The notes: generated by a model not told the origin, from the letters alone. A DNA stretch of 64,000 bases from Sinomicrobium kalidii (GCF_021183825.1 NZ_CP089211.1:2232001-2296000), one strand, 5' to 3'; shown: positions 54,096-63,596, counted from the stretch's first letter. Numbers and translations: made by a program.

Positions 54096-54977
54096 TTAAT
54101 CGAAATCTATATAATCCGTGGGGTTTACCGGGTAACCGTTACTCCACAATTCAAAATGCAGGTGCGGACCGGTGGTCAGCTCTCCGGTATTTCCCATAGT
54201 GGCAATAACCTCTCCTGCTTTTACCAGGTCTCCCTGCGATTTGGTCAGTGACCCGTTGTGCTTATACACGGATATAAGACCAAAGGAATGCTCTATGATG
54301 CATACATAACCGGTTTCTACCGTCCACTCGGCAAAGATAACAATGCCATCGGCGGCGGCTTTGACCGGAGTACCCGAAGCCCCGGTAATATCTACGGCAA
54401 AATGCTTTTCTTCCAGGTTATACGAATTCGATATCGCCCCGGAAACCGGAGGGAAAAGTACAAAATTTACTTTGGAAAGGGCATTGCCCATAAGATTATA
54501 CTTGTCTTCCATGGCCACTTCTTCCCGCAATGCAAGGTCTTCTTCTCCGGGACTCAGGTCCACTTCGGAAGGGTCCGGCCTTTCTCCTGTTGCCAAAGAG
54601 TCCGCAAGGACGTCCCTGTTCATGTTTTCCGGGCTTACTTCCCCGGTAAGCACTTTTTTGACATTTTGTATGTAGCGGTCGTTATAATCCAGGACGGTTA
54701 CAAGTGAATCGGCCTTATAGGTCAGATCGGCCACCTGTCTTTTCAATTCGGTCGACGAATAGCCGGGAATGTATTCCCTGAGCGGGGTAAAGGCAATGAG
54801 AATTGTGGTAACGGCAATTAAAAAAACGGCAAAGGACGTCCCTACAACAAAAACATTGAGCCTGTTCAGCCTGAAGGAAAGACGCTCCTCGAAAGTATCC
54901 TCATTCAGGATAACCAGCCGATACTTGTGTAAAAGCTTTTTTGCAAGTTTCTTTCTTTTCGGTTTACTTTCTGCCAT
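54096..54977 (-). CDS. M23 family metallopeptidase, membrane anchored
   Basis: A 293-residue LytM-type peptidoglycan endopeptidase, or an inactive activator of amidases. It has an N-terminal cytoplasmic stretch, one transmembrane helix (LNVFVVGTSFAVFLIAVTTI, about 36-55), a coiled-coil region and a C-terminal M23 domain with the zinc ligands in KHFAVDITG (HxxxD) and TTGPHLHFELW (HxH), so it should be catalytically competent. It heads the five-gene minus-strand run. Its -7 box ends 8 nt before the ATG. Confidence 0.92.
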   Translation of the reverse strand: MAESKPKRKKLAKKLLHKYRLVILNEDTFEERLSFRLNRLNVFVVGTSFAVFLIAVTTILIAFTPLREYIPGYSSTELKRQVADLTYKADSLVTVLDYNDRYIQNVKKVLTGEVSPENMNRDVLADSLATGERPDPSEVDLSPGEEDLALREEVAMEDKYNLMGNALSKVNFVLFPPVSGAISNSYNLEEKHFAVDITGASGTPVKAAADGIVIFAEWTVETGYVCIIEHSFGLISVYKHNGSLTKSQGDLVKAGEVIATMGNTGELTTGPHLHFELWSNGYPVNPTDYIDFD

Positions 54978-54985
54978 AGTTCCTG

Positions 54986-54993
54986 CAAATATA
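54986..54993 (-). promoter_or_regulatory. Candidate -7 box for the M23 gene and downstream operon
   Basis: The minus strand reads TATATTTG, exact to TAnnTTTG, only 8 nt before the ATG. The mRNA would be leaderless or nearly so. Confidence 0.5.
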
Positions 54994-55058
54994 GCGTTCT
55001 AAATATAGCCCTCTTCTTAAAATTATAATAATTAACGGTGCGATTAAACTTTTCTTAT

Positions 55059-55066
55059 TACCTTTG
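55059..55066 (+). promoter_or_regulatory. Candidate -7 box for tatA
   Basis: TACCTTTG matches TAnnTTTG exactly, 21 nt before the tatA start. Confidence 0.5.
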
Positions 55067-55087
55067 TTATAGTAAATTTAATTAAAA

Positions 55088-55279
55088 ATGATGTCATTGA
55101 ATATTTTTTTAGGAATGATCGGCCCTTGGCAGATCGTATTGGTCGTAGTAGTCCTTCTGTTGCTTTTCGGCGGCAGGAAGATTCCGGAACTGATGCGCGG
55201 GCTCGGAAGCGGGATAAAAGAATTTAAGGACGCCACCAAAGAAGACGAAACTGCTCCCGAAAGCAACAAGAAAGAATAA
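55088..55279 (+). CDS. tatA: Sec-independent protein translocase subunit TatA
   Basis: Forms the pore of the twin-arginine pathway that moves folded proteins across the inner membrane. The 63-residue protein has the TatA/E pattern: a short N-terminal helix (IGPWQIVLVVVVLLLLFGG), the hinge GGRKIPELMRGLG and an amphipathic helix GSGIKEFKDATKE. A second Met lies directly after the first, so the start could be three bases later. TatB would usually be longer. tatC is not in the window. A terminator follows. Confidence 0.95.
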   Translation: MMSLNIFLGMIGPWQIVLVVVVLLLLFGGRKIPELMRGLGSGIKEFKDATKEDETAPESNKKE

Positions 55280-55308
55280 AGTAATTTTTTTCTTGTAAAT
55301 ATACAACG

Positions 55309-55347
55309 ACCTTTATCCCGGCGAGGATAAGGGTTTTTTTTGTTTTT
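55309..55347 (+). terminator. Terminator after tatA
   Basis: CCTTTATCC (55310-55318) pairs with GGATAAGGG (55325-55333) with one bulge, followed by TTTTTTTTGTTTTTT. Confidence 0.8.
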
Positions 55348-55390
55348 TACAGGCCCTGAAACCACAGGTTCTACGAATAACATAATGGTG

Positions 55391-57520
55391 TTAATCGTTC
55401 ATAGACAGTTGAATACGCTTTCTTTCCAGGTCTACATCGATTACTTTTACCATCACGTGCTGATGTAATTTTACCACACTGTTCACATCGCTTACAAATT
55501 CATTGCTCAGTTTGGAAATATGTACCAGCCCGCTCTCCTTGATCCCGATATCCACAAAACATCCGAAATTGGTGATATTGTTCACAATCCCCGGAACGGT
55601 GATCCCGGGTTTCACATCTTCTATGGTTTTCAGGTCTTTGCTGAATTCGAATACGGCTGCCTTTTTTCTGGGGTCCAGGCCCGGTTTTTCCAATTCCCTG
55701 ATAATATCATTCAGGGTGGGTAACCCCACGGTTTCCGTACAGTACTTTTCGGGGGTTATCCTTGCTATATTTTCCCTGTTTCCTATAAGTTCCCGGACTT
55801 CCAGTTGCAGGTCGTGCGCCATTTTTTCCACTATGGCGTAGCTTTCCGGGTGTATGGCGGAATTGTCCAGCGGATTTTTACCCTGCAATACCCGGAGAAA
55901 GGCCGCACTTTGTTCATAGGCCTTATTTCCGAGCCTGGGAACTTTAAGAAGTTCCTGCCTGGAGCGTATTTCCCCGTTTTCGCTCCGGTATTCCACGATC
56001 TTTTCCGCAAGGGATGGTCCAATACCCGATACATAACTCAACAGGCTGGGGCTTGCCGTATTTACATTAACGCCAATACTGTTCACACAACTCATTACCA
56101 CAGTATCGAGTTCTGTTTTCAGTTTGCCCTGGTCCACATCGTGCTGGTATTGCCCCACTCCTATTGCCTTGGGATCAATCTTAACCAGTTCGGCCAGCGG
56201 ATCGGCCAGCCTTCGCCCGATGGACACCGCTCCTCTTACGGTAACATCATACTGGGGAAATTCCTGTCTTGCAATACCCGAAGCGGAATATACGGATGCC
56301 CCGCTTTCATTCACCATAAAAACCTGTATTTCACGGTCAAAAGCTATTCGCTTTATCAGTGCTTCCGTTTCCCGGGATGCAGTACCGTTACCAACGGCAA
56401 TAGCTTCTACCCGGTAGGCATTTACGAGCGATCTTATCTTTTTTATGGCCTGTTTCGCTTCCCTTTGCGGAGGATGCGGGTATATGTTTTCGTTGTGAAG
56501 GAGATCTCCTTTTTCGTCCAGACATACGATTTTACAACCGCTTTTATAGCCGGGATCTATGGCCAGGATGCGTTTTTCCCCCAGTGGCGGAGCCAGCAAC
56601 AACTGCCGCAGGTTGGCAGAAAATACCTGAATGGCGGTATTATCCGACTTTTCCCGGGCTTCTTTCAGTACCTCATTGGACACAGCAGGATATAACAACC
56701 GTTCGTAGGCTTCTTTTACCGCTTTACGGATATAATCTGTTCCCGTGCCCGTTTCATTCCGTATCACAATGTTTTCTATGGCTTCCAGGGCGCTTTCCTT
56801 ATCTGTTGTCAGCCTGATCCGGACCACTTCTTCCTTTTCCGCACGCAACATGGCCAGGAGCCTGTGCGACGGGCATTTATTCAACGGTTCGTTCCAATCG
56901 AAATACTGCCTGTATTTTTGGGCCTGTTCATCGTCTTCCCTGCCCTTTATCACAGATGCAGATATCCCGGCATTCCTTCGGAATATCCGCCGTAATGCAT
57001 GCCTTACCCTACGGTTTTCGTTTATCCATTCGGCAATAATATCCACAGCTCCCTGTAGCGCCTCTTCGGTACTATCCACCTTATCTCCGAGGAACCTTTT
57101 CGCCGCATTTTCAACATCTGTTCCAGGTTGTTGTGCCATCAGGATCTTGGCCAGAGGTTCCAGCCCTTTTTCCCTGGCCACACCGGCCCTCGTATTGCGC
57201 TTCCTTTTGTAGGGCAGGTAAAGGTCTTCTATCTCGGTAAGTGTAGTGGCTTCCTCTATTTTTTGTTTTAATTCGGGGGTCAGCGCTTCCTGTTCTGCTA
57301 TGGATTTAAGCACGGCGTCTTTTCGCTTGCACAGTTCCTCATAGGTGCTTTTCAGCTTTTGTATGGCCGCAATCTGCACCTCGTCAAGGTTTCCGGTCAT
57401 TTCCTTCCGGTAACGGGCAATAAAGGGCACTGTATTGTCTTCCCCCAGTAATTTTAAGGTGTTGGTAATACTTCTTTCGGGCAGATCAATGCGGGTGGAA
57501 ACGTAATTTAAAATATTCAC
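55391..57520 (-). CDS. tex: Transcription accessory protein Tex
   Basis: An RNA-binding protein that affects transcription and RNA handling. The 709-residue length is typical. It shows the N-terminal PFIARYRKEMTGNLDEVQI (about 32-50), the YqgF-like nuclease fold segment RILAIDPGYKSGCKIVCLDE (about 320-339), helix-hairpin-helix motifs with SYVSGIGPSLAEKIVEYRSE (about 497-516) and a C-terminal S1 domain (PGIVNNITNFGCFVDIGIKE, from about 637). Alternative names such as YhgF refer to the same family. It follows a DUF4837 gene on the same strand after 120 bp. Confidence 0.95.
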   Translation of the reverse strand: MNILNYVSTRIDLPERSITNTLKLLGEDNTVPFIARYRKEMTGNLDEVQIAAIQKLKSTYEELCKRKDAVLKSIAEQEALTPELKQKIEEATTLTEIEDLYLPYKRKRNTRAGVAREKGLEPLAKILMAQQPGTDVENAAKRFLGDKVDSTEEALQGAVDIIAEWINENRRVRHALRRIFRRNAGISASVIKGREDDEQAQKYRQYFDWNEPLNKCPSHRLLAMLRAEKEEVVRIRLTTDKESALEAIENIVIRNETGTGTDYIRKAVKEAYERLLYPAVSNEVLKEAREKSDNTAIQVFSANLRQLLLAPPLGEKRILAIDPGYKSGCKIVCLDEKGDLLHNENIYPHPPQREAKQAIKKIRSLVNAYRVEAIAVGNGTASRETEALIKRIAFDREIQVFMVNESGASVYSASGIARQEFPQYDVTVRGAVSIGRRLADPLAELVKIDPKAIGVGQYQHDVDQGKLKTELDTVVMSCVNSIGVNVNTASPSLLSYVSGIGPSLAEKIVEYRSENGEIRSRQELLKVPRLGNKAYEQSAAFLRVLQGKNPLDNSAIHPESYAIVEKMAHDLQLEVRELIGNRENIARITPEKYCTETVGLPTLNDIIRELEKPGLDPRKKAAVFEFSKDLKTIEDVKPGITVPGIVNNITNFGCFVDIGIKESGLVHISKLSNEFVSDVNSVVKLHQHVMVKVIDVDLERKRIQLSMND

Positions 57521-57640
57521 TACGGGTTAGGATATGAGATTTCAGATTTTCAGACCTCGAATACAGGTCCTCAAAAATATTGTTATCTTTTACGGGAAGT
57601 TCCGGAGTATCATTTAAACATAAACACTTGTTTTCAGTAG

Positions 57641-58720
57641 TTATTTTCCGGTAAACCTGATGCTCTTCAGTATGGATTCCAGTTCAAACATATAATCGCG
57701 CTTGTCCTCGGAGGGGGCAAAGGTAAGGCCTTCCAGGACGAGCAAGCGGTCGTTTTCTTTATCCGTTATGATATAATTTATAAAGGGCCCGGCCATGGCA
57801 AAGTTTTTCATTTCCCACATGCCCTTGGTCTCCATAGTGGGTTTTCCGGCCAGTGTAATGTCAAAAATATAGGGCGCATATGCCTTCTGGGTAATCATAT
57901 ACATGCCTTTTTCCCGTCCGGGAACGTATTTCTTTCCTATGGAATCGTGCATTTTTATAAAGGCGTCCACACGAGTGGAATCGTCAGGAATGCTGTTCAA
58001 GGGAAGTTCATAGACAAATACGTTCATGGTTCCCTTGGAGATCATCCTTTCTATCCATATAAAATTGTCTTCCTGTTTTGCCGTTTTATACACGGAAGGC
58101 ATGGTAAGGGCTATTCCGAATTTTTGTTGCAAATAGGTTTCCTTGTTTTCCGAGGTCAGAAACCTTTTCTGGTTTTCTTTCACATCATTGTCCTTGAATT
58201 CACGGATATATTTGTCCGAAGTTTTGGCAATGAGGGCTATCAGTTCCCCGTTATCCGGAGCTTTTACAACTCCGATTTTCTGCGGACGGGCAAAAGTATC
58301 GGTCTTGATACCCGAACCTGTAGTCGTATCCTTTTGTACAAGCAGAATGTTCCTGCTCTTGGTAGTAGAACCATTAAATACGGAAGGAGGGATCTGATGA
58401 AGGGTAAAAAGCGGCTCTACGGAAGGCAGACCATCTACGGGAGCGGCATAATAATTACGTATTTCATCTCCTACTTCGCCCTTCCACATCTCATTGTCTA
58501 TAACCACCGCCAGGGAATTAATGGCTCCGACGGAATCCGGGAGATACCGTTTCTTGTCCTTTTCGGATTCCTTGCAGGAGGACAACACCAGCAATACTCC
58601 GGTTAAAAAAAGCGCAATTCCTTTGCGAATGCCTGAATTAATCCCGTTTCTCCGGTTTATTTTTCCATAATTGTCCCATGTTCTCTCTGTCCGTGACCGG
58701 ACAGGTGCGTTTTGTACCAT
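57641..58720 (-). CDS. DUF4837 family lipoprotein
   Basis: A 359-residue protein with the Bacteroidota DUF4837 domain: SVGAINSLAVVIDNEMWKGE (about 60-79), PVDGLPSVEPLFTLHQIPPS, the YLQQKFGIALTMPSVYKTAK segment (about 192-211) and RDYMFELESILKSIRF at the end. The lipobox is FLTGVLLVLSSC with Cys49. The only in-frame ATG leaves an unusually long 32-residue n-region before the hydrophobic core, so the true start could be a non-ATG codon such as ATT near 58625. It is 23 bp after the lytic transglycosylase gene and probably in its operon. Function unknown. Confidence 0.85.
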   Translation of the reverse strand: MVQNAPVRSRTERTWDNYGKINRRNGINSGIRKGIALFLTGVLLVLSSCKESEKDKKRYLPDSVGAINSLAVVIDNEMWKGEVGDEIRNYYAAPVDGLPSVEPLFTLHQIPPSVFNGSTTKSRNILLVQKDTTTGSGIKTDTFARPQKIGVVKAPDNGELIALIAKTSDKYIREFKDNDVKENQKRFLTSENKETYLQQKFGIALTMPSVYKTAKQEDNFIWIERMISKGTMNVFVYELPLNSIPDDSTRVDAFIKMHDSIGKKYVPGREKGMYMITQKAYAPYIFDITLAGKPTMETKGMWEMKNFAMAGPFINYIITDKENDRLLVLEGLTFAPSEDKRDYMFELESILKSIRFTGK

Positions 58721-58743
58721 TTTGTTCAGATTTAGTGGTTTTG

Positions 58744-60297
58744 TTAGCAGTTACAAAGCTTTAGCTTCATTCCGGGCTTTAATTTATTCCCACTAATATC
58801 GTTCCAATCTTGAATATTTTTTACAGAAATTCCCCTGAATTTTCTTGAAATGGTCCAGAGGGAGTCTCCCTTTTTAACGATATACACTTTATTTTTAGAA
58901 GAATCTGAGTTTCCGGACGACGACTTGGCCACAGGTGTGAGTGTCCGTTTTCTCGGGTATATGGTAAGGCGCTGACCAATGCTTATCCTGTTGTTCCGGA
59001 GTCCGTTCCACTGTTTCAGGTCACTTACCCGTACGCCGTAACGATTGGCTATTCTCCCCAGGTAATCTCCGCGCCTCACCCGGTAGGTTATCTTGCTGTT
59101 CTTTTCAAAAAACTGCGGTAACGGCTTTTCCTTTTTTGCTTCTTCGGCTTCTATCAGGGCATAAATAGCATCTTCATTGGTCACAAATTTACCTATGGCC
59201 TTTTTGGGAAGGCGAAGAGCATGTACTTCGTTCTTGATATGGGGAACGATATCGAGTTTATAGGCAGGATTTAAAAACTGTATCTGGTCGACATCCACAC
59301 CAACCAGTTCCGATACCTGATCAAAGCTGACTGATCGTTTTACATGAACCGTATCGGTTTCAAAATAGGCAACTTCAGGTCTCTGTACGTGGAGTCCGTG
59401 TGCATCGGCATATTCGAAGATGTACATCATAGCGAGAAAGGAGGGTACATACCCGGCTGTTTCTCTGGGCAGGAACGGCCTGAGGTTCCAGTAGTTCTGA
59501 TATCCTCCGGAACGGCGAATGGCTTTGGATACATTTCCCGGTCCGGAATTGTAAGCCGCCAGTGCCAAATCCCAGTCACCGAATATTCCATATAACCTGG
59601 CCAGGTATTTACAGGCTGCTTTTGTAGACTTAACGGGATCGCTACGCTCATCTATGTACGAACTTACCTCAAGGCCGTACATCTTCCCGGTATTGTACAT
59701 AAATTGCCAGATCCCGGTGGCTCCTACCCAGGATTTTGCTCTCGGGTTCAGGGCAGATTCTATAATGGCCAGGTATTTTATCTCCAGAGGGATGTCGTTA
59801 TTGTCCAGCTCCCTTTCGAACAGGGGAAAGTAATATTCGCTTTTCAGTATGGTCCTTTCGAGGAATTTTCTCTTGTTTTTCAGTAAGTTCTTGATAACAC
59901 TTTCCAGTTCCGGATTGTATTCGACATTAAAAGGTGTTTTTTCATTCAGTGCCGCCAGCCGGGCTTTCAGGGTGTCCGTAGGTAATTCTTTATATTTGAT
60001 TTTCTCGTATTCAAGTCCTGTTACCGTTTGGGTAATGGTGTCGTATAAATTGTTGTCGTACAATTCCTTCAGCCATAAACTATCTATTCTGGCTGCCAGA
60101 GAATGGTCTTTGAGACGATATACGCCATCCACTTTTTGTATGGTCACCTCCGGCAGTAAAGAATCCTTGTTTTCGGGAGCTCTTCTTGTTCTTTCCCGGG
60201 ACACTTCTTCCTGGTTTTCATTAATTTCTGCAAGTTCCTGTGCGTAGCCTGTAACGATCATCAGACCAAGGAATAGGGTAGCAAAATAGCTTTTCAT
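58744..60297 (-). CDS. Lytic transglycosylase with two LysM domains (MltD-like)
   Basis: Cuts the glycan backbone of peptidoglycan, forming 1,6-anhydro ends. The 517-residue precursor has a signal peptide (MKSYFATLFLGLMIVTGYAQ), a linker, then the SLT domain with catalytic Glu180 in LAIIESALNPRAKSWVGATG and the following TGIWQFM and LALAAYNSGPGNV (about 246-258). Two LysM peptidoglycan-binding repeats lie at the C-terminus (about 411-455, RVRRGDYLGRIANRYGV; and 472-515, IVKKGDSLWTISRKF). This arrangement matches MltD, except that the lipobox is missing. It leads the DUF4837 gene. Confidence 0.93.
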   Translation of the reverse strand: MKSYFATLFLGLMIVTGYAQELAEINENQEEVSRERTRRAPENKDSLLPEVTIQKVDGVYRLKDHSLAARIDSLWLKELYDNNLYDTITQTVTGLEYEKIKYKELPTDTLKARLAALNEKTPFNVEYNPELESVIKNLLKNKRKFLERTILKSEYYFPLFERELDNNDIPLEIKYLAIIESALNPRAKSWVGATGIWQFMYNTGKMYGLEVSSYIDERSDPVKSTKAACKYLARLYGIFGDWDLALAAYNSGPGNVSKAIRRSGGYQNYWNLRPFLPRETAGYVPSFLAMMYIFEYADAHGLHVQRPEVAYFETDTVHVKRSVSFDQVSELVGVDVDQIQFLNPAYKLDIVPHIKNEVHALRLPKKAIGKFVTNEDAIYALIEAEEAKKEKPLPQFFEKNSKITYRVRRGDYLGRIANRYGVRVSDLKQWNGLRNNRISIGQRLTIYPRKRTLTPVAKSSSGNSDSSKNKVYIVKKGDSLWTISRKFRGISVKNIQDWNDISGNKLKPGMKLKLCNC

Positions 60298-60387
60298 TGG
60301 GTTTAGACTCTTTTTTGGATTAACGGAAATCCCGTAAAAATCGTGTTTTTTATTTAGAAAATAAACACAAAATCGTGTTAAAATAAG

Positions 60388-60420
60388 AATCCCTGCCTTT
60401 AATTCCTAAAGACAGGGATT
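60388..60420 (-). terminator. Terminator after pgk
   Basis: AATCCCTGCCTTTA (60388-60401) and TAAAGACAGGGATT (60407-60420) form a 14-bp stem with one mismatch. On the minus strand it follows the pgk stop by 32 nt and leads into CTTATTTT. Confidence 0.75.
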
Positions 60421-60452
60421 TATTCTTTATGTTTTTTAAGCAAAAACCTACA

Positions 60453-61643
60453 TTATTCCCGAATTGCAGCAATTCCCGGAAGGGTTCTTCCTTCCAGACT
60501 TTCCAGCATTGCCCCTCCTCCGGTAGATACGTAACTTACCTTGTTTTCAAAACCAAACTGTTTTACGGCAGCTACCGAATCTCCGCCGCCTACCAGGGAA
60601 AACGCTCCGTTTTTGGTAGCCTCTTCAATAGCATCTCCTATCGCTTTTGTCCCTTTCTGAAAATTTTTCATTTCAAAAACCCCTACGGGGCCGTTCCACA
60701 AGATGGTTTTCGACTGCAGGATAACTTCCCTGAAGTTGCTCAGGGTTTTCGGCCCGGCATCCAGTCCCTGCCATCCGTCAGGTATTTCGTCTACGGCCAC
60801 TTCCTTTGTATTGGCATCGTTGTCAAAAGCATCGGCAGCGATAACATCTACGGGAAGATGTACTTTTACACCTTTTTCTTCAGCGCTTTTCAGGATCTCA
60901 AGGGCGAGTTCCTGTTTGTCGTCTTCACAAATGGAATCGCCAATTTTACCACCGTTAGCCTTCACAAACGTATAGGTCATTCCACCGCCGATAATGAGGT
61001 GATCTATTTTGTCGAGAATGTTTTCAATGATCGTGATCTTCGAGGAAACCTTGGCCCCGCCGAGTATGGCTGTTACCGGTTTTTCCCCGGTATTCATCAC
61101 CTTGTTGATACTTTCGATCTCCTTGGCGAGCAGATAACCAAAGCATTTGTTTTCTGCAAAATACTTTGCCACTATGGTGGTAGATGCATGTGCCCTGTGT
61201 GCGGTACCGAAGGCATCGTTTACATAAACATCCCCGAGTTTTGATAATTGCCCGGCAAAATCTTCATCGCCCTTTTCCTCTTCCGCATGAAAACGAAGGT
61301 TTTCCAGGAGCAGGATTTCACCGTTCTTCAGATTGGCCACGGCTTCTTCCGCCTTTTTCCCGACACAATCTTCTACAAAATTTACTTTGACACTGAGTAT
61401 CTCAGATACGGCATTTACGATATGCTTTAAAGAAAGTGCTTCCTGGGGTACTCCTTTCGGCCGGCCCAAATGGCTCATCAGCACGGCACTCCCCCCGTCT
61501 TCCAGGACTTTTATTACCGTGGGCTTTGCAGCTTCTATACGCGTAGTATCCGTTACATTGAATTCGCTGTCCAGAGGTACGTTAAAATCCACACGGATCA
61601 ATGCTTTTTTTCCTTTAAAGTCAAAATCATCTATTGTCTTCAT
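60453..61643 (-). CDS. pgk: Phosphoglycerate kinase
   Basis: Transfers phosphate between 1,3-bisphosphoglycerate and ADP in glycolysis and the reverse. The 396-residue protein has the family N-terminus [14 protein letters not shown] (about 10-23), the [18 protein letters not shown] segment (58-75), the [11 protein letters not shown] motif (about 160-170) and the nucleotide end [14 protein letters not shown] with [11 protein letters not shown] (about 371-381). It stands alone, from a -7 box 67 nt upstream, and is followed by a terminator. Assignment is firm. Confidence 0.97.
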   Translation of the reverse strand: MKTIDDFDFKGKKALIRVDFNVPLDSEFNVTDTTRIEAAKPTVIKVLEDGGSAVLMSHLGRPKGVPQEALSLKHIVNAVSEILSVKVNFVEDCVGKKAEEAVANLKNGEILLLENLRFHAEEEKGDEDFAGQLSKLGDVYVNDAFGTAHRAHASTTIVAKYFAENKCFGYLLAKEIESINKVMNTGEKPVTAILGGAKVSSKITIIENILDKIDHLIIGGGMTYTFVKANGGKIGDSICEDDKQELALEILKSAEEKGVKVHLPVDVIAADAFDNDANTKEVAVDEIPDGWQGLDAGPKTLSNFREVILQSKTILWNGPVGVFEMKNFQKGTKAIGDAIEEATKNGAFSLVGGGDSVAAVKQFGFENKVSYVSTGGGAMLESLEGRTLPGIAAIRE

Positions 61644-61710
61644 AAAAGTAATGTGTTTACGTGTTTTGAAGGGTATATTTTCCGTATATATAACAGAAAA
61701 GTATTGAGCA

Positions 61711-61718
61711 CAAATGTA
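61711..61718 (-). promoter_or_regulatory. Candidate -7 box for pgk
   Basis: The minus strand reads TACATTTG, exact to TAnnTTTG, 67 nt before the pgk start. Confidence 0.45.
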
Positions 61719-61901
61719 AATAAATATTGATTTGTAAAAATAGCCCTTTTATTAGAATATTGTTAAATTGACGAAATAGTTTTGGAGTTGATTGGTTCGG
61801 GAGTTTCGGAGTTTTTTCGATTTATTGTTTACCTCAGGCCTTCCTGAGCTTCCCCACCAATAAACTCATCAACTAAATAACTCCAAAAACCAAAAAGACT
61901 T

Positions 61902-61909
61902 TATATTTG
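61902..61909 (+). promoter_or_regulatory. Candidate -7 box for holB
   Basis: TATATTTG matches TAnnTTTG exactly and ends 4 nt before the ATG of holB. Transcription would start at or within the start codon, so a leaderless message is implied. Confidence 0.5.
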
Positions 61910-61913
61910 CCGT

Positions 61914-63059
61914 ATGCTATTCAAAGATATTCTGGGACAGGAACACATTAAGCGGCACCTTACGGTAAGTGCCGATCAGGAAAGGATACCGCATGCCCAG
62001 CTTTTTGTGGGAAACGAAGGAAGCGGGGTACTGCCTATGGCCATTGCTTATGCGCAGTACGTGCTGTGCAGAAATTCAGGAGGAGAAAACAACACAGGTA
62101 TTGAAACCTGTAACCTGAAATTCGGGAACCTGGCACATCCCGACCTGCATTTTGCTTTTCCCGTCGCGGCCAACAGCAAGATAAAATCACGTCCCGTAAG
62201 CAGCAATTTCCTGGAAGAATGGCGACAGTTTATCAACGAAAGACCGTACGGAACCCTTTTTGAGTGGTACCAGTCGCTGGGCATAGAAAACAAGCAGGGG
62301 CAAATCGGTGTGGATGAAGCCCAGGAAATCGTAAAATCACTGTCCCTTAAATCCTATGAAGGCAATTACAAGGTGATGATCATCTGGATGGCCGAAAAAC
62401 TGAACATTTCGGCCGCCAACAAATTACTGAAACTCATCGAGGAACCGCCGAACAAAACCTTGTTCATCCTGATCGCACGGAACGAAGAGCAGATTATGCA
62501 GACCATTCTCTCGCGCTGCCAGATATTGCACTTCCCTCCTCTGGCGGAAACGGCGATCAGGGAAAAACTCGTTTCCCGGGGAATTGAGGAAAACGAAGCC
62601 TTAAAAATTGCCCACCAGGCCAACGGGGACTACAACAGGGCCATGGTGCTCGCAGATACGGACAACAGTGACCTGACTTTTGAAAAATGGTTTGTGCAAT
62701 GGGTACGCTCTGCCTTCAAGGCAAAAGGGAACAAAGCCGCAATACACGATCTCATTGCCTGGGGCGAACAGATCGCCACCACCGGAAGGGAAACGCAGAA
62801 ACTCTTCCTGAACTATTGCCTGGACGTTTTCCGGCAGGCCCTTTTAATAAACTACAGCGCACAGCCATTGGTTTATATGGAATTCAAAGCGGATAATTTC
62901 CGACTGGATAAATTTGCCCCTTTTGTAAGCGGCAATAACATTACGGAAATTTCCCGGGAACTGCAGGACGCCATTTATCATATAGAACGGAACGGCAATG
63001 CAAAAATAGTACTGACGGACCTTTCCATTAAACTGACCCGCTTACTGCACAAGGCCTGA
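61914..63059 (+). CDS. holB: DNA polymerase III subunit delta'
   Basis: Clamp-loader subunit. The 381-residue protein starts with the conserved MLFKDILGQEHIKRHLTVSA, then QERIPHAQLFVGNEGSGVLP (about 22-41), IGVDEAQEIVKSLSLKSYEG and the ANKLLKLIEEPPNKTLFILI (about 170-189) with LSRCQILHF that mark delta'. The P-loop is degenerate (GNEGSGVLPMA lacks the Lys-Thr), as expected for this non-ATP-hydrolysing subunit. The start is fixed by the conserved N-terminus even though it lies only 4 nt after a -7 box. Assignment is firm. Confidence 0.93.
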   Translation: MLFKDILGQEHIKRHLTVSADQERIPHAQLFVGNEGSGVLPMAIAYAQYVLCRNSGGENNTGIETCNLKFGNLAHPDLHFAFPVAANSKIKSRPVSSNFLEEWRQFINERPYGTLFEWYQSLGIENKQGQIGVDEAQEIVKSLSLKSYEGNYKVMIIWMAEKLNISAANKLLKLIEEPPNKTLFILIARNEEQIMQTILSRCQILHFPPLAETAIREKLVSRGIEENEALKIAHQANGDYNRAMVLADTDNSDLTFEKWFVQWVRSAFKAKGNKAAIHDLIAWGEQIATTGRETQKLFLNYCLDVFRQALLINYSAQPLVYMEFKADNFRLDKFAPFVSGNNITEISRELQDAIYHIERNGNAKIVLTDLSIKLTRLLHKA

Positions 63060-63185
63060 CCTTCCGAAGGAGATTCCGGAGAAAACAGGCCACTCTTCCT
63101 TGACCGGATAAACTTAAAAAACACCCGTCAGGCCGTAAAATACAATCTTTGTCTGTAACTTTATACAACCAAAAAACAGTTTATT

Positions 63186-63581
63186 ATGGAAACCCTGCAA
63201 CACAATGCTGCCGAAGTTCTCATCCTTCTGCTTCTCGTAATTACCTTTTTACAGAGTGGTATCGACAAAATAACAGACTGGAAAGGCAATATTTCCTGGC
63301 TCCGGGGCCATTTTTCCGAAACTTTTTTAAAGGATATGGTGCCCCTGTCCGTCGCAATCGTATTGATCCTTGAAATAATATCGGGCGTGCTTTGTCTCCT
63401 GGGCATTGTACAACTCCTGACACAGAACAATACGCCAATGGGATTTTACGGAGCTATTGTCTCCTGCCTGACCCTCTTGATCCTGCTTTTCGGGCAGCGT
63501 ATTGCCAAGGATTACGAAGGAGCCAAGACCATTGTGGTCTATTTTATTCCGGCTGTGGCAGGGGTGTATCTCCTGCAATAA
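63186..63581 (+). CDS. DoxX family membrane protein
   Basis: A 131-residue protein with four transmembrane helices in the DoxX arrangement: LILLLLVITFLQSGIDKITD (about 12-31) with the conserved SGIDK, then PLSVAIVLILEIISGVLCLL, FYGAIVSCLTLLILLFGQRI and AKTIVVYFIPAVAGVYLL. DoxX-like proteins are linked to redox and quinone functions in some bacteria, but no role is known for this kind. It follows holB by 126 bp and may share its transcript. It converges on the S9 peptidase gene with a 15-bp gap. Confidence 0.85.
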   Translation: METLQHNAAEVLILLLLVITFLQSGIDKITDWKGNISWLRGHFSETFLKDMVPLSVAIVLILEIISGVLCLLGIVQLLTQNNTPMGFYGAIVSCLTLLILLFGQRIAKDYEGAKTIVVYFIPAVAGVYLLQ

Positions 63582-63596
63582 AACCTTTTGACAGAC

